A DNA stretch of 64,000 bases from Euphorbia lathyris (Eukaryota > Streptophyta > Magnoliopsida > Malpighiales > Euphorbiaceae), in assembly GCF_963576675.1 (NCBI RefSeq), contig NC_088916.1, forward strand, positions 75,657,501 to 75,721,500, read 5' to 3'. The position numbers were made by a program, and so were the translations under genes. Positions 33,415 to 45,830 of the stretch are shown here, one piece after another (positions within the stretch are counted from its first letter, which is position 1; each line of letters opens with the position of its first letter). A model generated the notes under the pieces. It made no database searches. It saw only the letters and a list, made by a program, of their open reading frames with translations, and had not been told where the DNA came from.

Positions 33415-33965
33415 GCGGATACAGGGGGATGAGTCTTTCTACCCACCGAAACTACCATAACTAGGGGTAGTTTCGGTCCCCCTGTCTCTGCAAAATTTGA
33501 GACAGTGGTGATTCCGGCCCTCTGTCCCCAAGAAATTTTAATAGGGTGTTAAATTAGTATTTCAAAATTGGTTCAAGTCTTGTTAAACCCTCTTTAAATC
33601 TAAAATTCTAATTTTATTTGTCTGTTAGGCCCTCCTTAAATTCAAATTTCTATTTTTTTTTTGCGTGTTAGACTCTTCTTGAATCCAAATTTCTAAATCT
33701 TTTTGGCCTATTAGGCCTTTCTAAATCCGATTTTTTTCTATTCGACACAATTCTTTTACATGTTAGAATATTAAACACAATATAATTTAATTTTGAGAAG
33801 TTTTACATTGGTGCTTAAAATTTGGTTTTTGACCATTCAGATCATAACACGTATATATACGAAAAAAATTTGAACAAGTTCAATTTAACACAATGATGTT
33901 TTTTTTTTACATACGTGCAAAATCGCCCTCCCCCAACCGACCAATTCTGTATTTGTCACTCGTTT
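33415..33965. mobile_element. Dispersed repeat, copy A (second copy at 42577-43010)
   Basis: The stretch opens GAGGGGCGGATACAGGGGG and closes with AACCGACCAATTCTGTATTTG. The copy at 42.6 kb opens AGGGGTGGAGACAGAGGGGG and closes AGCAGACCAATCTTGTATTT, and both share CACCGAAAC, a TGAGTAGTTTTACA-type block and a ATATAC-GAAAAA-ATTTGA block. It is a non-coding decayed transposon family; class uncertain. Confidence 0.55.
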
Positions 33966-34013
33966 CAAGCGTATTGAACATTATACTTTAACTATCAATT
34001 TAACACATAGTAT

Positions 34014-34022
34014 TATATATAT
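34014..34022 (+). promoter_or_regulatory. TATA box of the LAX3-like gene
   Basis: TATATATA lies about 190 bp before the LAX start codon and is the best TATA match in the 250 bp upstream, giving a plausible 5' UTR of 150-165 bp. Confidence 0.4.
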
Positions 34023-34212
34023 AGAAAGGTCCCCACTAAGGTGATTCAATTATTGCTTTTCAAAAACTTTTTTATAAAGATGGAGAGTATGAAGTGGAAG
34101 CAAATGAAGAACATAAGAAGAAGAAGAAAAAAAGCCCCAAAAAGACTTCCTTTTCTATCTATTTATACTACTAGTTCAATTTCTTCTCCCACCACCATTA
34201 ACCCAAAAAGCC

Positions 34213-37200
34213 ATGGCTTCTGAGAAAGTTGAGACTGTCATAGCAGGAAATTACATTGAAATGGAAAGAGAAGACACCAATAATTCCACTTCAAGTACCA
34301 AGTCTAAATTATCCAACTTTTTCTGGAATGGTGGTTCTGTTTATGATGCTTGGTTCAGCTGTTCTTCTAATCAGGTACTTATAAATTTATGAAATTTTAG
34401 TTACCCTTTTTGTGTTTTTGATTAATAAATTATGGGTTTGTTTTGAAATATGTTTAAGTCATGAAAGTTGTGATCTTTTTTGATTTTTTTGGGTGTAGGT
34501 TGCTCAAGTTCTTCTGACATTGCCTTACTCATTTTCACAACTTGGAATGTTGTCTGGGATTATTTTCCAACTGTTTTATGGTTTGTTGGGGAGTTGGACT
34601 GCTTACCTTATCAGTGTTCTATATGTTGAATATAGGACTAGAAAGGAAAGAGAAAAAGTTGATTTCAGAAATCATGTAATTCAGGTAATTCGTCTTACTA
34701 CTGGCCTGTTCGGTTCAGCTGTTGCTGTTTAGCGGTACCTTCTGACTGTTTGTCAATCTTAATCCAAGACTCTATATCTACTGTTTATATTAATGACATC
34801 GTTATTTCAAATTTAATTTTATATACTAATTGAGAATTTTTAATTAAAACTTAATTTGCAGTGGTTTGAAGTTCTTGATGGGCTACTAGGGAAACATTGG
34901 AGAAATGCAGGGCTCTTTTTTAATTGCACATTTCTTCTATTTGGATCTGTAATTCAGTTGATTGCTTGTGCAAGGTATAGTCTATAACTCTTTCTATTAA
35001 GGCATAATACCCATTTGGATCCCTAAACTATAAAGCTTCAAAATCAATTAGGATCTTAAACTATCAAAATCATCAATTGAGTCCTCGTCTTAAGCAAAAA
35101 TCATCAATTGAGTCCTCATTGAAAATCATTTGGTTGAACAGTTTTAGAATCCGTTCTCTAAATCCATTTTGAGCCGACGCAGATACCATTACAGTCCATG
35201 TCAAGTAGTCACATTTTCTGATTTTAAGATACGATAAAGACTCAATTGATGATTTTTTCTTAGTTTAGGAACTTAATTGATAATTTTAATAGTTTAAGGT
35301 TCTAACTGGTTTTGAATTTTTAGTTTAGGGGTCAAAATTAGGAGCTCATGAACTTGATGATCACAACTTGCTTAAAATGACATGATTACCTTTTTAAATC
35401 CACGTGCCAAAGCAATAGATCAATGTAAGCAAGTTCAGGAAGCTAATAGATCACTTCACAAACAGATTATGATAGCTAATCAGTCAATTTAAGTATGTCG
35501 ATGAAACTAATAAAACACTCTGTAAGTTCAGGAGCTAATCGACTTTTTTAGACAAATTCAAAGAGCTATTGATGTATTAAACTGTATAAAGTTTTAGAAA
35601 GTTTACAATTATATTTGGAGGCGGGGATCGTAGAGTCACTGACTCTCTAGCCCGCCAATAAGACCCTTAAGTGGTCCTACGCCACTTGGAGTTCGGTCCC
35701 TTGGAAAAAGTTCTTGCAACACACTCAACAGTGTCTATCTATGACACTTATGGCCTATGGACCTGTTTTACGTTCAACTGTTATTGTTTACTGTTTTGCT
35801 GATTTTACTTCCGAAACAGCTATCCGGCTCTAGTTTATGATCAATGATGATTATGTGTTAAATGCAGCAACATTTACTACATAAATGACAATCTAGACAA
35901 GAGAACATGGACCTACATATTTGGAGCTTGTTGTGCAACTACAGTCTTCATTCCTTCCTTTCATAATTACAGAATTTGGTCTTTTTTAGGCCTTATTATG
36001 ACGACTTATACTGCTTGGTATCTCACCATTGCTTCCCTTATTCATGGACAGGTATATATTTATTTTTTATTTATTTTTAAAATACATTTTAAAATTAATT
36101 AAAAATTCATGTCTATTTAGATTAGGATAATTAGTAATTAATTATTATTTATTAGTTATTATTATTACTGTTTGTCTATTTGACTTAAAAAGTCCAATTT
36201 TGGATTTATCTTAATGAATTCTATTGTTTAATATATAATTAGTTTAATTAATTAATTAATTATTCTTAATTATTTATTTGAAGGTTGAAGGAGTAAAGCA
36301 CTCTGGTCCAACAAAATTAGTTCTCTACTTTACTGGGGCTACAAACATTCTTTACACCTTTGGTGGGCATGCCGTCACAGTGTGAGTATTAAATTACGAC
36401 ACAATTTATAAAGATAATTTATTTAATATAATCAGTTTTATACAATTATTATTTTTATTAATATTATATAATTACGTGAAATATACGGATCACATAACAT
36501 GATTCCGCTTTGATATTTTAGAATTAATTTTATTTTTATAGTAATTAATATGAAGTTGATTATATTAAAAATATTTATATTTCTTTCTTCAAAAAAATTA
36601 AATATTTTTTTAAAAACAAAAAAAAAATGTAAATGATATTCCTTTAGGAAAATATAAAAATAGACCATCCTCACCTTAAATTAATTATAATTTATATGTA
36701 TGAAAAAAAGCATAATTACAGGAAATAGTTTCCTACGAAGGGAACAATTTTTTCCTTAGAAACTGGTAATCAACTTTCTAATAATAATTGTGTTTTCCAC
36801 TTACTTTATACTACTCATTAAGAAAAATGGGAAAAATAAAATAATATTGATGTCATATATAGAGAGTGTAAATTACATCAACAGTCCCTCAAGTTTATTC
36901 TTATTTTCAATATGGTCCCAAACTTTAAAATTGGATTTATGGTTTCTAGATTTTGCACTTTACTAATATTATGATACTTTTATCAAAGCAAAAATAACCG
37001 TTTTTTAATTTGAGCACCTAATAAACACAGATCTAATTGAACTTGATTGGATTTTCACTCCAAAATTTGGATGATTTAATCAATCTTTCTTAGCGAAACA
37101 GAGAATATCTCAATCTGGCGAGAGAACAAGGAAATTCCATATGACCCAATATATCACTGACAACCACAAAATGCAAAGTCCAAGGACACTGTTTTGGAGT

Positions 37201-39757
37201 TTTTTACAATTACAGTTTTTTTTTTTTTTTTTCCAAATCACTATTTTTGAAGATTTTTTTTCTCTAAATGAAATGTTAGGATGAAATGTTACTTGCAATT
37301 TGAGTAACTATCGTTTTCATAAACTCTACAATGAAATGTTACCTGCAATTTGAATAATCATCTTGATCAACTGTAAAATGAGTCACAGTTAGTGAAGTGC
37401 AATTAAAGTTCAGTAGTCATAATGTCCGGTTTTGAAGTTCAGAATAAGTAGTTGTTTTTCAATTCCAGCGAGCGCGAAATATGTATGATTAATTAGAGAA
37501 TTAATTAAGTAATTATTATTTATGCAGGGAAATAATGCATGCAATGTGGAAGCCACAGAAATTCAAATTAATATATTTGATGGCAACAATATATGTGTTA
37601 ACACTAACATTACCATCAGCATCAGCAGTATATTGGGCATTTGGGGATATGTTACTTACTCATTCTAATGCTTTTGCTTTGCTTCCAAGAAATTCTTACA
37701 GAGATGCTGCTGTTGTTCTTATGCTCATTCATCAGGTTCCATTTACCTTTTTTTTTTTTTTACATTTTTATCAATTTTACTGCCTAAGGGTAAATTTTTT
37801 GCACCCAAGTTCATTAGGGAAGATCAATTTTACTCTTACCGAAAGAAAGAAACGGTAAAATTGAGGCTTAACACATTAAAAACCTCCTCAACTTGTTTAA
37901 AAAGCTTGATTGGTTTCAAAATTTACATGGTGTATCGTTAGCCCTCCAACTTGTTTAAAATAATTTATTGACCACCTAAATTTGTTTAAAGTGACATATT
38001 GACTTCCTGAACTTGCTTACAGTGATCCATTTGCTCATTGAACTTGTTTAAAGTGATATACATTGCAATTTGTCTAAATCCATAAAAAACTTCAAAACTT
38101 AAAAAATAAAGGCCTAATTCGTGATTCTAAGTTTTAAAAACAAATTAACTTTCTATTTTGTACTTTTTATGGCGTTTTTATAGATTTAGGACTTAATCAT
38201 GATATTTTAAACAAGTTTCGGAGACTAATGAGACACCATGTAAGTTCAAGGGTCAATTAAGCTTTTTGTAAAATCCTTATAGTGAATTTTTGTGCACAAA
38301 TTCACTTGAACGGGTGACGTGTAATATAAGATTGTTAACTAAATCTTAAGCGCCACACTTGACATGTCTAGCTTTTACAGCTGATCATGTGGCAAACAGG
38401 TGACAGCCACGTGTGTGCCACATGATACATACTAATAAGCCATAATTCTTTTTTAAACTAACATTTTTGACCAACATGATACTTAGTTGGCATAGAGTTA
38501 ATTGTATTCCGTGACCGTCAATATTCTAGTGATTTTTTTTATATATATTTTTGTTTTTGTTCTTGCAGTTTATAACGTTTGGATTTGCATGCACACCATT
38601 ATACTTTGTGTGGGAGAAATTCATTAGAGTTCATGACACAAAAAGTGTGTTGAAGAAAGCATTGGCTAGACTTCCTGTGGTTATACCAATTTGGTTCTTG
38701 GCTATTATTTTCCCTTTCTTTGGCCCTATCAACTCCACTGTTGGATCTCTTCTTGTCAGTTTTACTGTCTACATTATTCCTGCTTTGGCACATATGATCA
38801 CTTTCTCTTCTGCAGCTTCTCGAGAGGTTACTCATCTTACTTTTACTTAATAGATAAACGACTAATTTGGTCACAATTTACAAGATCAAATGCCGGAATA
38901 AATTGATACTCATTTTGAGTCGAGCTAATCCTGTAAATTAAGGGCCAGTTTTTGCGTTGCTTTTCCAGACTTAAAAGCAAATCTTCCCAGCTAAAAGCAC
39001 TGTATGGTAAAACAAATTTACTTTCTTTAAAAGTTGTGAAAGCTGAAATAGTTAAAAACAACGTTTGATAAATAAAAAATTGCTTTCAGTAAAAGCTGAG
39101 AAAGTCATTTTTAGGAGAAGCTACAACTTGTAACTTTTGGGGAAAGCAGCTTTCACAATTTATAAAGAAATTTGAACTTTTACCCACAACAATGTCAAAC
39201 TGGCCCTAAGTGTCAGTCTGGTTTTTTTTTTTTTTGTAGCTTATTTTTACTATTTGATTAATATAGACTGTTTTAATAGGAATAAAAAACAACCGATGCA
39301 AGCTATTTTTAAAGGAAAACCAACTAATATGTACCAGTAAACAACTAAGAGCAACAAGTGAACCAAACAGACATTAAGAATTTGTTTGGTTTAGTTGTTG
39401 TTGTTAGTTGTTTCTCATACATGTTGGCTAATTTTTCTTCCGAAATAGACATAGACAGTTGTTTTTCAATTCTAATCGAACACAAACATTAATCAGACCA
39501 TTTATTCGTTATTTTTCAATAAAAACTTAAGATACTACTAATGCATATTACTTTTTTTTTTCTCACAGAATGCAGTAGAGAGACCACCATCATTTTTAGG
39601 AGGTTGGATTGGGTTATTCTGCATCAATATTTTTGTAGTAGTGTGGGTTTTTGTGGTTGGATTTGGATTTGGAGGATGGGCAAGTATGCTCAACTTTATA
39701 CATCAAATTAAAACATTTGGCTTATTCACCAAATGCTATCAATGTCCTAAAAAATAA
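34213..39757 (+). CDS. LAX3: Auxin influx carrier, AUX1/LAX family, LAX3-like
   Basis: AUX1/LAX proteins are plasma-membrane proton symporters that take indole-3-acetic acid into cells (amino acid/auxin permease superfamily). Eight exons join in frame to 465 residues: 34213-34374, 34499-34684, 34862-34974, 35868-36051, 36284-36381, 37528-37735, 38569-38826 and 39569-39757. All introns are GT-AG. Family blocks are all present: WNGGSVYDAWFSC, LLTLPYSFSQLGMLSG, WFEVLDGLLGKHWRN, NIYYINDNLDKRTWTYIFG, FTGATNILYTFGGHAVTVEI, ARLPVVIPIWFLAIIFPFFG and FGFGGWASMLNF. The N terminus (ETVIAGNYIEMERE) is closer to LAX3 than to AUX1 or LAX2. The C terminus stops at CYQCPKK, shorter than the Pro/His-rich tails of Arabidopsis members. 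No lesion was found, so it looks functional. Introns 3, 6 and 7 hold MITEs or repeat pieces. Confidence 0.93.
34999..35345. mobile_element. Foldback MITE in LAX intron 3
   Basis: Inverted arms share ATCCCTAAACTATAAAG / complement of TTTTTAGTTTAGGGGTC, and AAAATCATCAATTGAGTCC with its complement GACTCAATTGATGATTTTT. Ends are not sharp and no target duplication was confirmed. It is spliced out with the intron. Confidence 0.55.
35346..35590. repeat. 'cctgaacttgtttaaag' repeat fragment in LAX intron 3
   Basis: The words AACTTGCTTAAAATGACATG, AGCAAGTTCAGGAAGCTAAT and TAAGTTCAGGAGCTAAT recur in direct and inverted form. The same word family is found in LAX intron 6 (37860-38290) and elsewhere in the window. 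Confidence 0.45.
36382..37527 (+). other. Intron 5 of the LAX3-like gene
   Basis: This is the longest intron (1146 bp), AT-rich, with a near-duplicate of TGAAATGTTACTTGCAATTTG at about 37279 and 37331. No mobile element with clear ends was found. Confidence 0.5.
37860..38290. repeat. 'cctgaacttgtttaaag' repeat fragment in LAX intron 6
   Basis: Imperfect tandem words of the type CTCAACTTGTTTAAAAAGCTTGATTGG, with C(T)CCAACTTGTTTAAAATAATTTATTG variants, occur every 40-50 bp. An inverted half (GACTAATGAGACACCATGTAAGTTCAAGGG) closes the piece near 38255. Confidence 0.5.
38939..39209. mobile_element. Tourist-like MITE in LAX intron 7
   Basis: Element 38942-39206 runs from GGGCCAGTTTTTGCG to the complement of GGGCCAGTTTGACATTG. 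It is flanked by TAA on both sides (38939-38941 and 39207-39209), the PIF/Harbinger 3-bp target. Non-coding, 265 bp. Confidence 0.75.
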
Positions 39758-42000
39758 ATTTCTACTCTAATCCAGAACCAACTAATCCTAGACCAATTAA
39801 GAGGTGACACGTTAATACTACTACTAACTGACGTGTCACCTCTATAAGAAGTCTCTCTCACAAGGTTTGATGATGATCAATAGATATATTTTCTTTTCTT
39901 TTCAAAAAGACAATTAAGTTTATTACTTCACAAGTCAAGAGATAATTAATTGAGGATTAAGTGTGTAAAGAGATTGGTATTTGTAACTTTTTTTTTTTTC
40001 AAATTTCTTATATTGTTTCTTGTAAGATGTATTATTGAGGTATTTTTCAAGAATGCAACAACTCTCTTGCTTTTGTTTTAATATTATTTACATCATCTAA
40101 TATCATTAATATATTTATTTATTTTTGGTGAAAGGTTATTCCATATATCTCAAAAAGATCTTCTCGTCTCAACTACATTGGTATCAGAAGAAATTTTCTC
40201 AAAAACCCAAAATTCGATATTATTAAAAAAAATTAAAGAAAGTCAAAAAGAGACCGAATAACGCAAACAAGTCTCATCAACATGACTTAAAGCACTATAT
40301 GTTATTAAAAAATAGATGTCCCTCTGTGAAACCGATGCTGAAAATGTTTGAACTTCAATTGTAATAGGATTTGGTTCTCTAACTCTAGCAAAACCAAAAG
40401 ATGTTCATGGCTATAAGGAATATAATCATGAAAACTAAAAATCGTGTTAGGTTGGTATTTATGTAAAGTATATAATTATTTACATAAATGGTAGAATAGT
40501 TGAAGGACATCACGCGTACTAGTAAGCGAATAAAGTAAATATACTTTTATAAAGGAATGTTCAAAGGTATGATTAAAAGTTGTTGCCTACCTATTCTATG
40601 CAGACATTGAGTTATCACCGTGTCGAATCTTTTTGCTTATAGTTTTGTTCATGTGGGGAGTTGTTGGATAAAATATGAATAAAACGGTTAGGGATTGGAT
40701 TAAATATCCAATCCTAAATGTTGGGATTAAACCGAAAACGTTGCAAGATTCCAATCGTTGCCTTTGAACTCATATTTTTTTGGGGGTAAGAAATGAAGAA
40801 GTGTCATTTTCAAAAAAAAAAAAACTATTTTCTTTCTTTTAAGTTCGATTAAGAACAACGCGCGTCAATTTTTGTTCCCGTTTTGTCACTTTGTTCGATC
40901 TGTATTCTTATTCCGGTGATAACCTCTATGCACGGATAGAGTTCTTAGCATGCTATTGTTATATCCTAAGAGATGATAGCCAATTACGGATAAATCTATC
41001 TTAATAAGGAGACTAATAATATCACGCCTTAATTTCTCTAGCATCTATCTAATTTCTATCAATTTAAAGGTTGAAAGTACATACTTTCGTTTGTATTACT
41101 GTAATTTCAGCTTATTAATATTTTTTGTGTTATTATTATTTAATTCATGTTTCATTATCTTTTCGAATTAATATTTCTAATCCTGTTAGAAATACTAGTC
41201 AGCTGGCAGGCCAAGATTTTTGTGACAATCTTGAGACATAAATTACTGCAAACAATAGGCCGAAATTCGTCAATTGAAATAGTATCAAGAACTTTCGAAA
41301 TAAGAATCATCGGGTTGGAATTCTAACCGTACTTTGATTTTTTCTGAGCAAATTGCTGATGGATGAATGAAAATTTTGAACCGTTGATGCTAGTCATTTG
41401 ATGCAATTATCTCCATTTAAAGGCATTCTATCTCCATACGTATTTTGAAATAACAAAAAAAAAACGAAATTAACTTGCTTTCTGAAACAATAAATAGCCA
41501 ACTAGTGTAGAAAACATGAATAAAGTATTTATATTTTTTTAAATATATAAGAAATTAACTCAATTTATTAACGTTATACTCTTAACCGTACCATCTTAAT
41601 ATTTTATAATATTAAGAGTAAAATTATTATTAATTGATAATGATAGAGTATTTTTATACTTTATACTTTAATATTTATAAATATAAATTAATAATGTAAT
41701 CTTTTTCATAATTGACTTTTTAGGTAAAGATAATCATCAATCAACTATTACTAAAAAAGAATGTCTTTATATAATTAGATGCAATTTGACATGATTTTAG
41801 GACAAAATGTAATTAGCTAGGCTACATATATATAACAATAGGTTTCAATAATTTTAAAGACATGATGATAAGATGTCACATAAACTTTTGGAAACTTATA
41901 AAAGGAAGAAAGTGCCATATGAAAGGGTCATGGATAAGACTTTAGGCTTACTTTTAACACACATAATCATATTAGAGTTATTTTAAAAAAAATAAAAAAT
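39758..42000. other. Downstream of LAX: AT-rich spacer with a copia-type primer-site remnant
   Basis: Near 40179 the sequence CATTGGTATCAGAAG matches the start of the initiator-tRNA-Met primer site used by many Ty1/copia elements, and it follows CAACTACA, which could be an LTR end. A TGTTGGATAAAATATG at about 40660 could be an LTR start. No gag or pol domain is visible, so this is at best an eroded remnant. The first 250 bp would hold the LAX 3' UTR. Confidence 0.35.
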
Positions 42001-42540
42001 ACGTGTAAAAATATCTCTAACGTTAAATTTTACTTTTAATCTTTAGAATGATGCAATTTTATTTTTAATATTGCAGTCAAGAGAAAATTTAAGTCTAATA
42101 TGTACAAGTTTGGTCAATTTCATACATCATTATAAAACATATATATTTTATTTATTATTATGCACAAGTTGCATATCAGGTGGTTCTTAATTATTATTTT
42201 TTTCATATTGTTAGTGATTTAATAATAGAATTGAAGATTAACATATTCGACGAAATATTTAGATTTTTTGTCCAACTAATAGAAAATATAGTATAATAAT
42301 TTGTTAAAATTTTTTTTTTCACTTCTATTCATATGTTTGTGATCTGTTACTAACAAGTGATAAAATGATACACATGTGACATGTAGATGACAAGGTTAAT
42401 GATTAAGAAAACAGTTTGATGACTTATTTTTCGTATTCACTCAACTTGCCAATGTTAAGGATAAATTTGACATTTGTTGCCAATATTAGGGATAAAATTA
42501 CTCTTAACCCTCAACTTTGAGGGTATATTTGCACCTTATT
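42001..42540. mobile_element. Decayed foldback MITE, 'CTAACGTT' family
   Basis: It contains in order TCTCTAACGTT, CAATTTCATACATCATTATAAAACA, TAACAAGTGATAAAATGA and GTATATTTGCACCTTATTC, matching the member at 45840-46324. The ends are worn and no target duplication was found. Confidence 0.6.
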
Positions 42541-42576
42541 CCTTTAATTAAATACTCAATTGATTGTAAGGCACTA

Positions 42577-43010
42577 GTAGGGGTGGAGACAGAGGGGGGC
42601 CTGGAGGTGCCCGACCCACCGAAACCACTCCTACCATGGATGGTTTTGGGCCCCAACCGTTGAAACTATCCCTACTATGGATGGTTTCATCTCACTATTT
42701 TTGACAAATTAAAATTCAGGGTGGTTAACTCATTGAGTTTCTATTTAGTTACAAAATCCAACTTGACTAATATATGATAGACGATAAATTTTTCTAAGTT
42801 TATTCAAAACCACTCAATTTTACTTTTGTAGTCCAAATCTAGCTTAATTTTGAGTAGTTTTACAATGGTAAGTAAAAATTAGTTCTGGACTACTCAGATA
42901 ATAATAATATATATGTATGAAAAAGATTTGAGCAAGTTCGATTGAACAAAATTTTCTTTCACGTGTAAATTTGTTGTCTCCAAGCAGACCAATCTTGTAT
43001 TTACCATTGG
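42577..43010. mobile_element. Dispersed repeat, copy B (first copy at 33415-33965)
   Basis: See the shared blocks described for the copy at 33.4 kb. This copy has the duplicated phrase ACTATGGATGGTTT / CCATGGATGGTTT near its left end. Non-coding. Confidence 0.55.
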
Positions 43011-43690
43011 ACACTAACTGTTTGTTTTTTTTTTTTTTTCACAAATGAACAACTAAAGACTACTGCCCATAAAGACTTTTATAGCCTGAGATCAACTGAT
43101 TCTGAATCAATCAGTGGTCATATGCTAAACGGTTCAAGATGGCCAGTTTGATTTCGGACCATTGTAGAATTTTCAATTTTCCTATTTAAGTTGCCAATGA
43201 GAAAAGGGTCACAATTTGTTTGGCAAATTGGTTAATCAATGGCTTGTATATTTGAGTTGCTTTCTACTTTGTTGGGATCCTTTCAACCTTGTCTTAGTTG
43301 GAAGTATGCAAAAATTGGTATGAACCAATTGTACAAATTGTGAAAGAAAGAACAACTAGAAAACAACCAAACAATGAAATTTTCAACAATTTAGTTGTTG
43401 TTTTGAAGTGGATTTACTATGGTGGTACCCATTAATAATAATTGGTGCCTCCTACAAATAAAAATAAAAGTTAAAACAAATTAGGTTTTAAGGATATTTT
43501 TCTGTCCCTAAATTTATATTATCTTCAATTATAGCATTATTGATAAGAGTGCTTTTGATTGATTAATAATGTTTGTAGATTACCATTTTTTTGATTGGAA
43601 TGTAAATCTTTTTGATAAAAAAATTCAATCATTTAGTATATATTGAACATAATATTGTATAATATAAAGGATAGAAAATTTAATTAAGAT
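43011..43690. other. AT-rich spacer
   Basis: No gene seen; poly-T run at about 43022-43040. Confidence 0.5.
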
Positions 43691-43692
43691 GC

Positions 43693-43956
43693 TACTCCTT
43701 CCGTTCCATAATATTTGTCTTTTCTATATAATTTTTTTTGTTCCATAATATATGACGTTTTGATTCAATCCATGCACATTAATTGATACCAAATATACCT
43801 ATATTTAAGTTGCTTTTTTATTTTGAGAATAGATAAAAATTAATTAGTGTGTGCAATTAATACAAGTGTATTAAAGTCTTTTAGTTAAAATTGATTATAT
43901 TTCTTAATTCGTGTGCTTTAATCTTAAAAGATAAATATTATGGAACATAGTAAGTA
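43693..43956. mobile_element. Stowaway-like MITE
   Basis: Element 43695-43954 (260 bp) starts CTCCTTCCGTTCCATAATAT and ends ATATTATGGAACATAGTAAG. It is flanked by TA on both sides. The ends follow the Stowaway CTCCCTCCGT pattern. Non-coding. Confidence 0.8.
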
Positions 43957-44211
43957 TTTAATTATATATTATTGTTGGTAGTTGCTTGATGTTAATTAAT
44001 ATTTTTTTTTATGTTGAAGCTTAAGTTTCCCTTTCTTTGTGTGAAATCGAAAAAAGAAAGAAACTCGGAAAGAGAAGAGAAGGAATTAGAATGGAAGCAC
44101 AAATTTGTTTCTTCCATTCTATTTTTTTTTTAATTGGACAGATGCAAAGCGATGTTATTTGGATCAATCCAAAACGACGTTGTTTTGGGTTGGCTCAATT
44201 GAAAAAATAGG

Positions 44212-44679
44212 TTGACAAATGTGGTTGTTGAGCCTCCACTGTCTTCAACTTTGCCATGGTTGGAAGGTATCCGAGAAATGGGGGATCCAAGACTGACAAC
44301 CCTTCTTGGGATTTTCATGAGCGTCAGCCAACCTTCACGACCCTTTGGCTCTCGTCTAATACTAAGTAGATATATTATCTACTTTGGTCAAGTCTTATTC
44401 TTAGAGGCTTCAGTCATAGCGGAAATGGGAGGATGGAGGGAGGGAGGGAATGGAGGAGATAGGATAGAAAACCCTTCATTGGGGTTTTTCGGCGGTCTAG
44501 AGAACGGATCGACTCTCCTCTTAACTCTATCCTTGGCCCTCGTCCAATACTTACCCTCATCAATATCCTTTAAGGATGCTCTTCGTTATTATTCTTTTAG
44601 AACCGAATCGTGTAGGTGCACTAACTTTTGTTTGATTCAAAAAAAAAAACAAAAAAGTAAGGAATTCTTTTTAGATTGA
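44212..44679 (+). other. 155-codon open frame of unknown nature, followed by an A-rich tract
   Basis: I do not recognise the product. The frame is opened by a TTG or ATG near 44212, contains Gly-rich and hydrophobic stretches (NGSTLLLTLSLALVQYLP), and is interrupted by nothing until an A-rich run at 44639-44655. The local GC content is higher than that of the neighbours. The A-rich end suggests a retroposed piece, but no target duplication was located. A real small gene is less likely. Confidence 0.25.
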
Positions 44680-44699
44680 TATTTAATTTTAATCCCAAA

Positions 44700-45830
44700 A
44701 AGATCATCTTGGGTAGAATAAAAATGTGAATTTTGAGGGCTATGAGATAAAAGGTGTAGACCCCAAAAATAAAGAGGTAGTGACCATGTTTATGTTTACT
44801 CAGAAAAAGTAAACACTAAAACAAGAAAAAAATGGTCAGAATATGGAGAGGAAAGCAATACAATCTCCAACTCAAAACGCACATTTTGCATATCTTTCTT
44901 GACCTCTGTTGAAACTTACAGACCCACTCATGTGCAAGCCCCGCCCTACAAATTATGGGGTAGTAGGAAAAAAAGAAAGACTTTACGTATCAATCGAGTT
45001 GTTTTTGTTCGTGTTTTCATGTTGAAAATTGCCATTCCTAATAAAAATTATGGAGCTGATAACGAGCACTTAGTCGACGATATGTGAGGAGACGAGTGGT
45101 TGACAAAGTCGGGCCAAAAGGGAAATATACCAAAAGAAAAAAAAAACTCTATTAAGAATATAATTCCTAATTTAATAGTAGTTTATAAAGAAATAAAAAC
45201 TTAATAGAGATTTTAAAAATGTTTTGGATGTCTTAATTTTTGGAAATCTTAGGAATATGTTTTTTTTTTTAAAGAAATCTTAGGAATATGTTAAATCTAT
45301 TTTTTTTATACTTAAAACTCATTAGAAGAGAGAGAAGGAGAAGAGAGAAATAAAAGGGCGTCCTAAGCAGATTCAATCTCAATCAAGCTTTTAAAATCAA
45401 ATAGTCGTCACAGTCTTCGTTCCTGCTTTCAACGAGACTTTCTTATCGAGATAGAAAAATAGTGAATAAATAAGAATATATAAATAAATATTTGGATAAA
45501 ATATAAATTCTTTTGAAGATTTTTCAAAATCAATTAACACCACATGTATATATTGTTTCCTTTACAGTAATAGTTTTTCATATGATGGTATGTAAAACGA
45601 TTTTTATTGATCGGGTGTATTACTCCCTAGAGTATCGTAAAATTTCTCTAAAAATACTTATTGATATAAAAAAAAAAAAGCATGTTTAGGGAAATCCCAA
45701 ATTAATTTTTTCTTTTATAATTAACTTTAACTTAAATGGTTAAATTGATTTTTTTAATATAGACTCATCATATTTTTAATAATTTCATGCATGAACTAAA
45801 ATAATATTAATATATAGAAAAGTTTAATTA
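44700..45830. other. AT-rich spacer
   Basis: No gene seen. AGGAATATGTT is locally repeated near 45249 and 45289. Confidence 0.5.

Noticed and set aside
35620..35710. GC-rich stretch in LAX intron 3 with AGTTCGGTCCC resembling a tRNA B box
   Set aside because: No matching A box or cloverleaf; only part of a repeat fragment.
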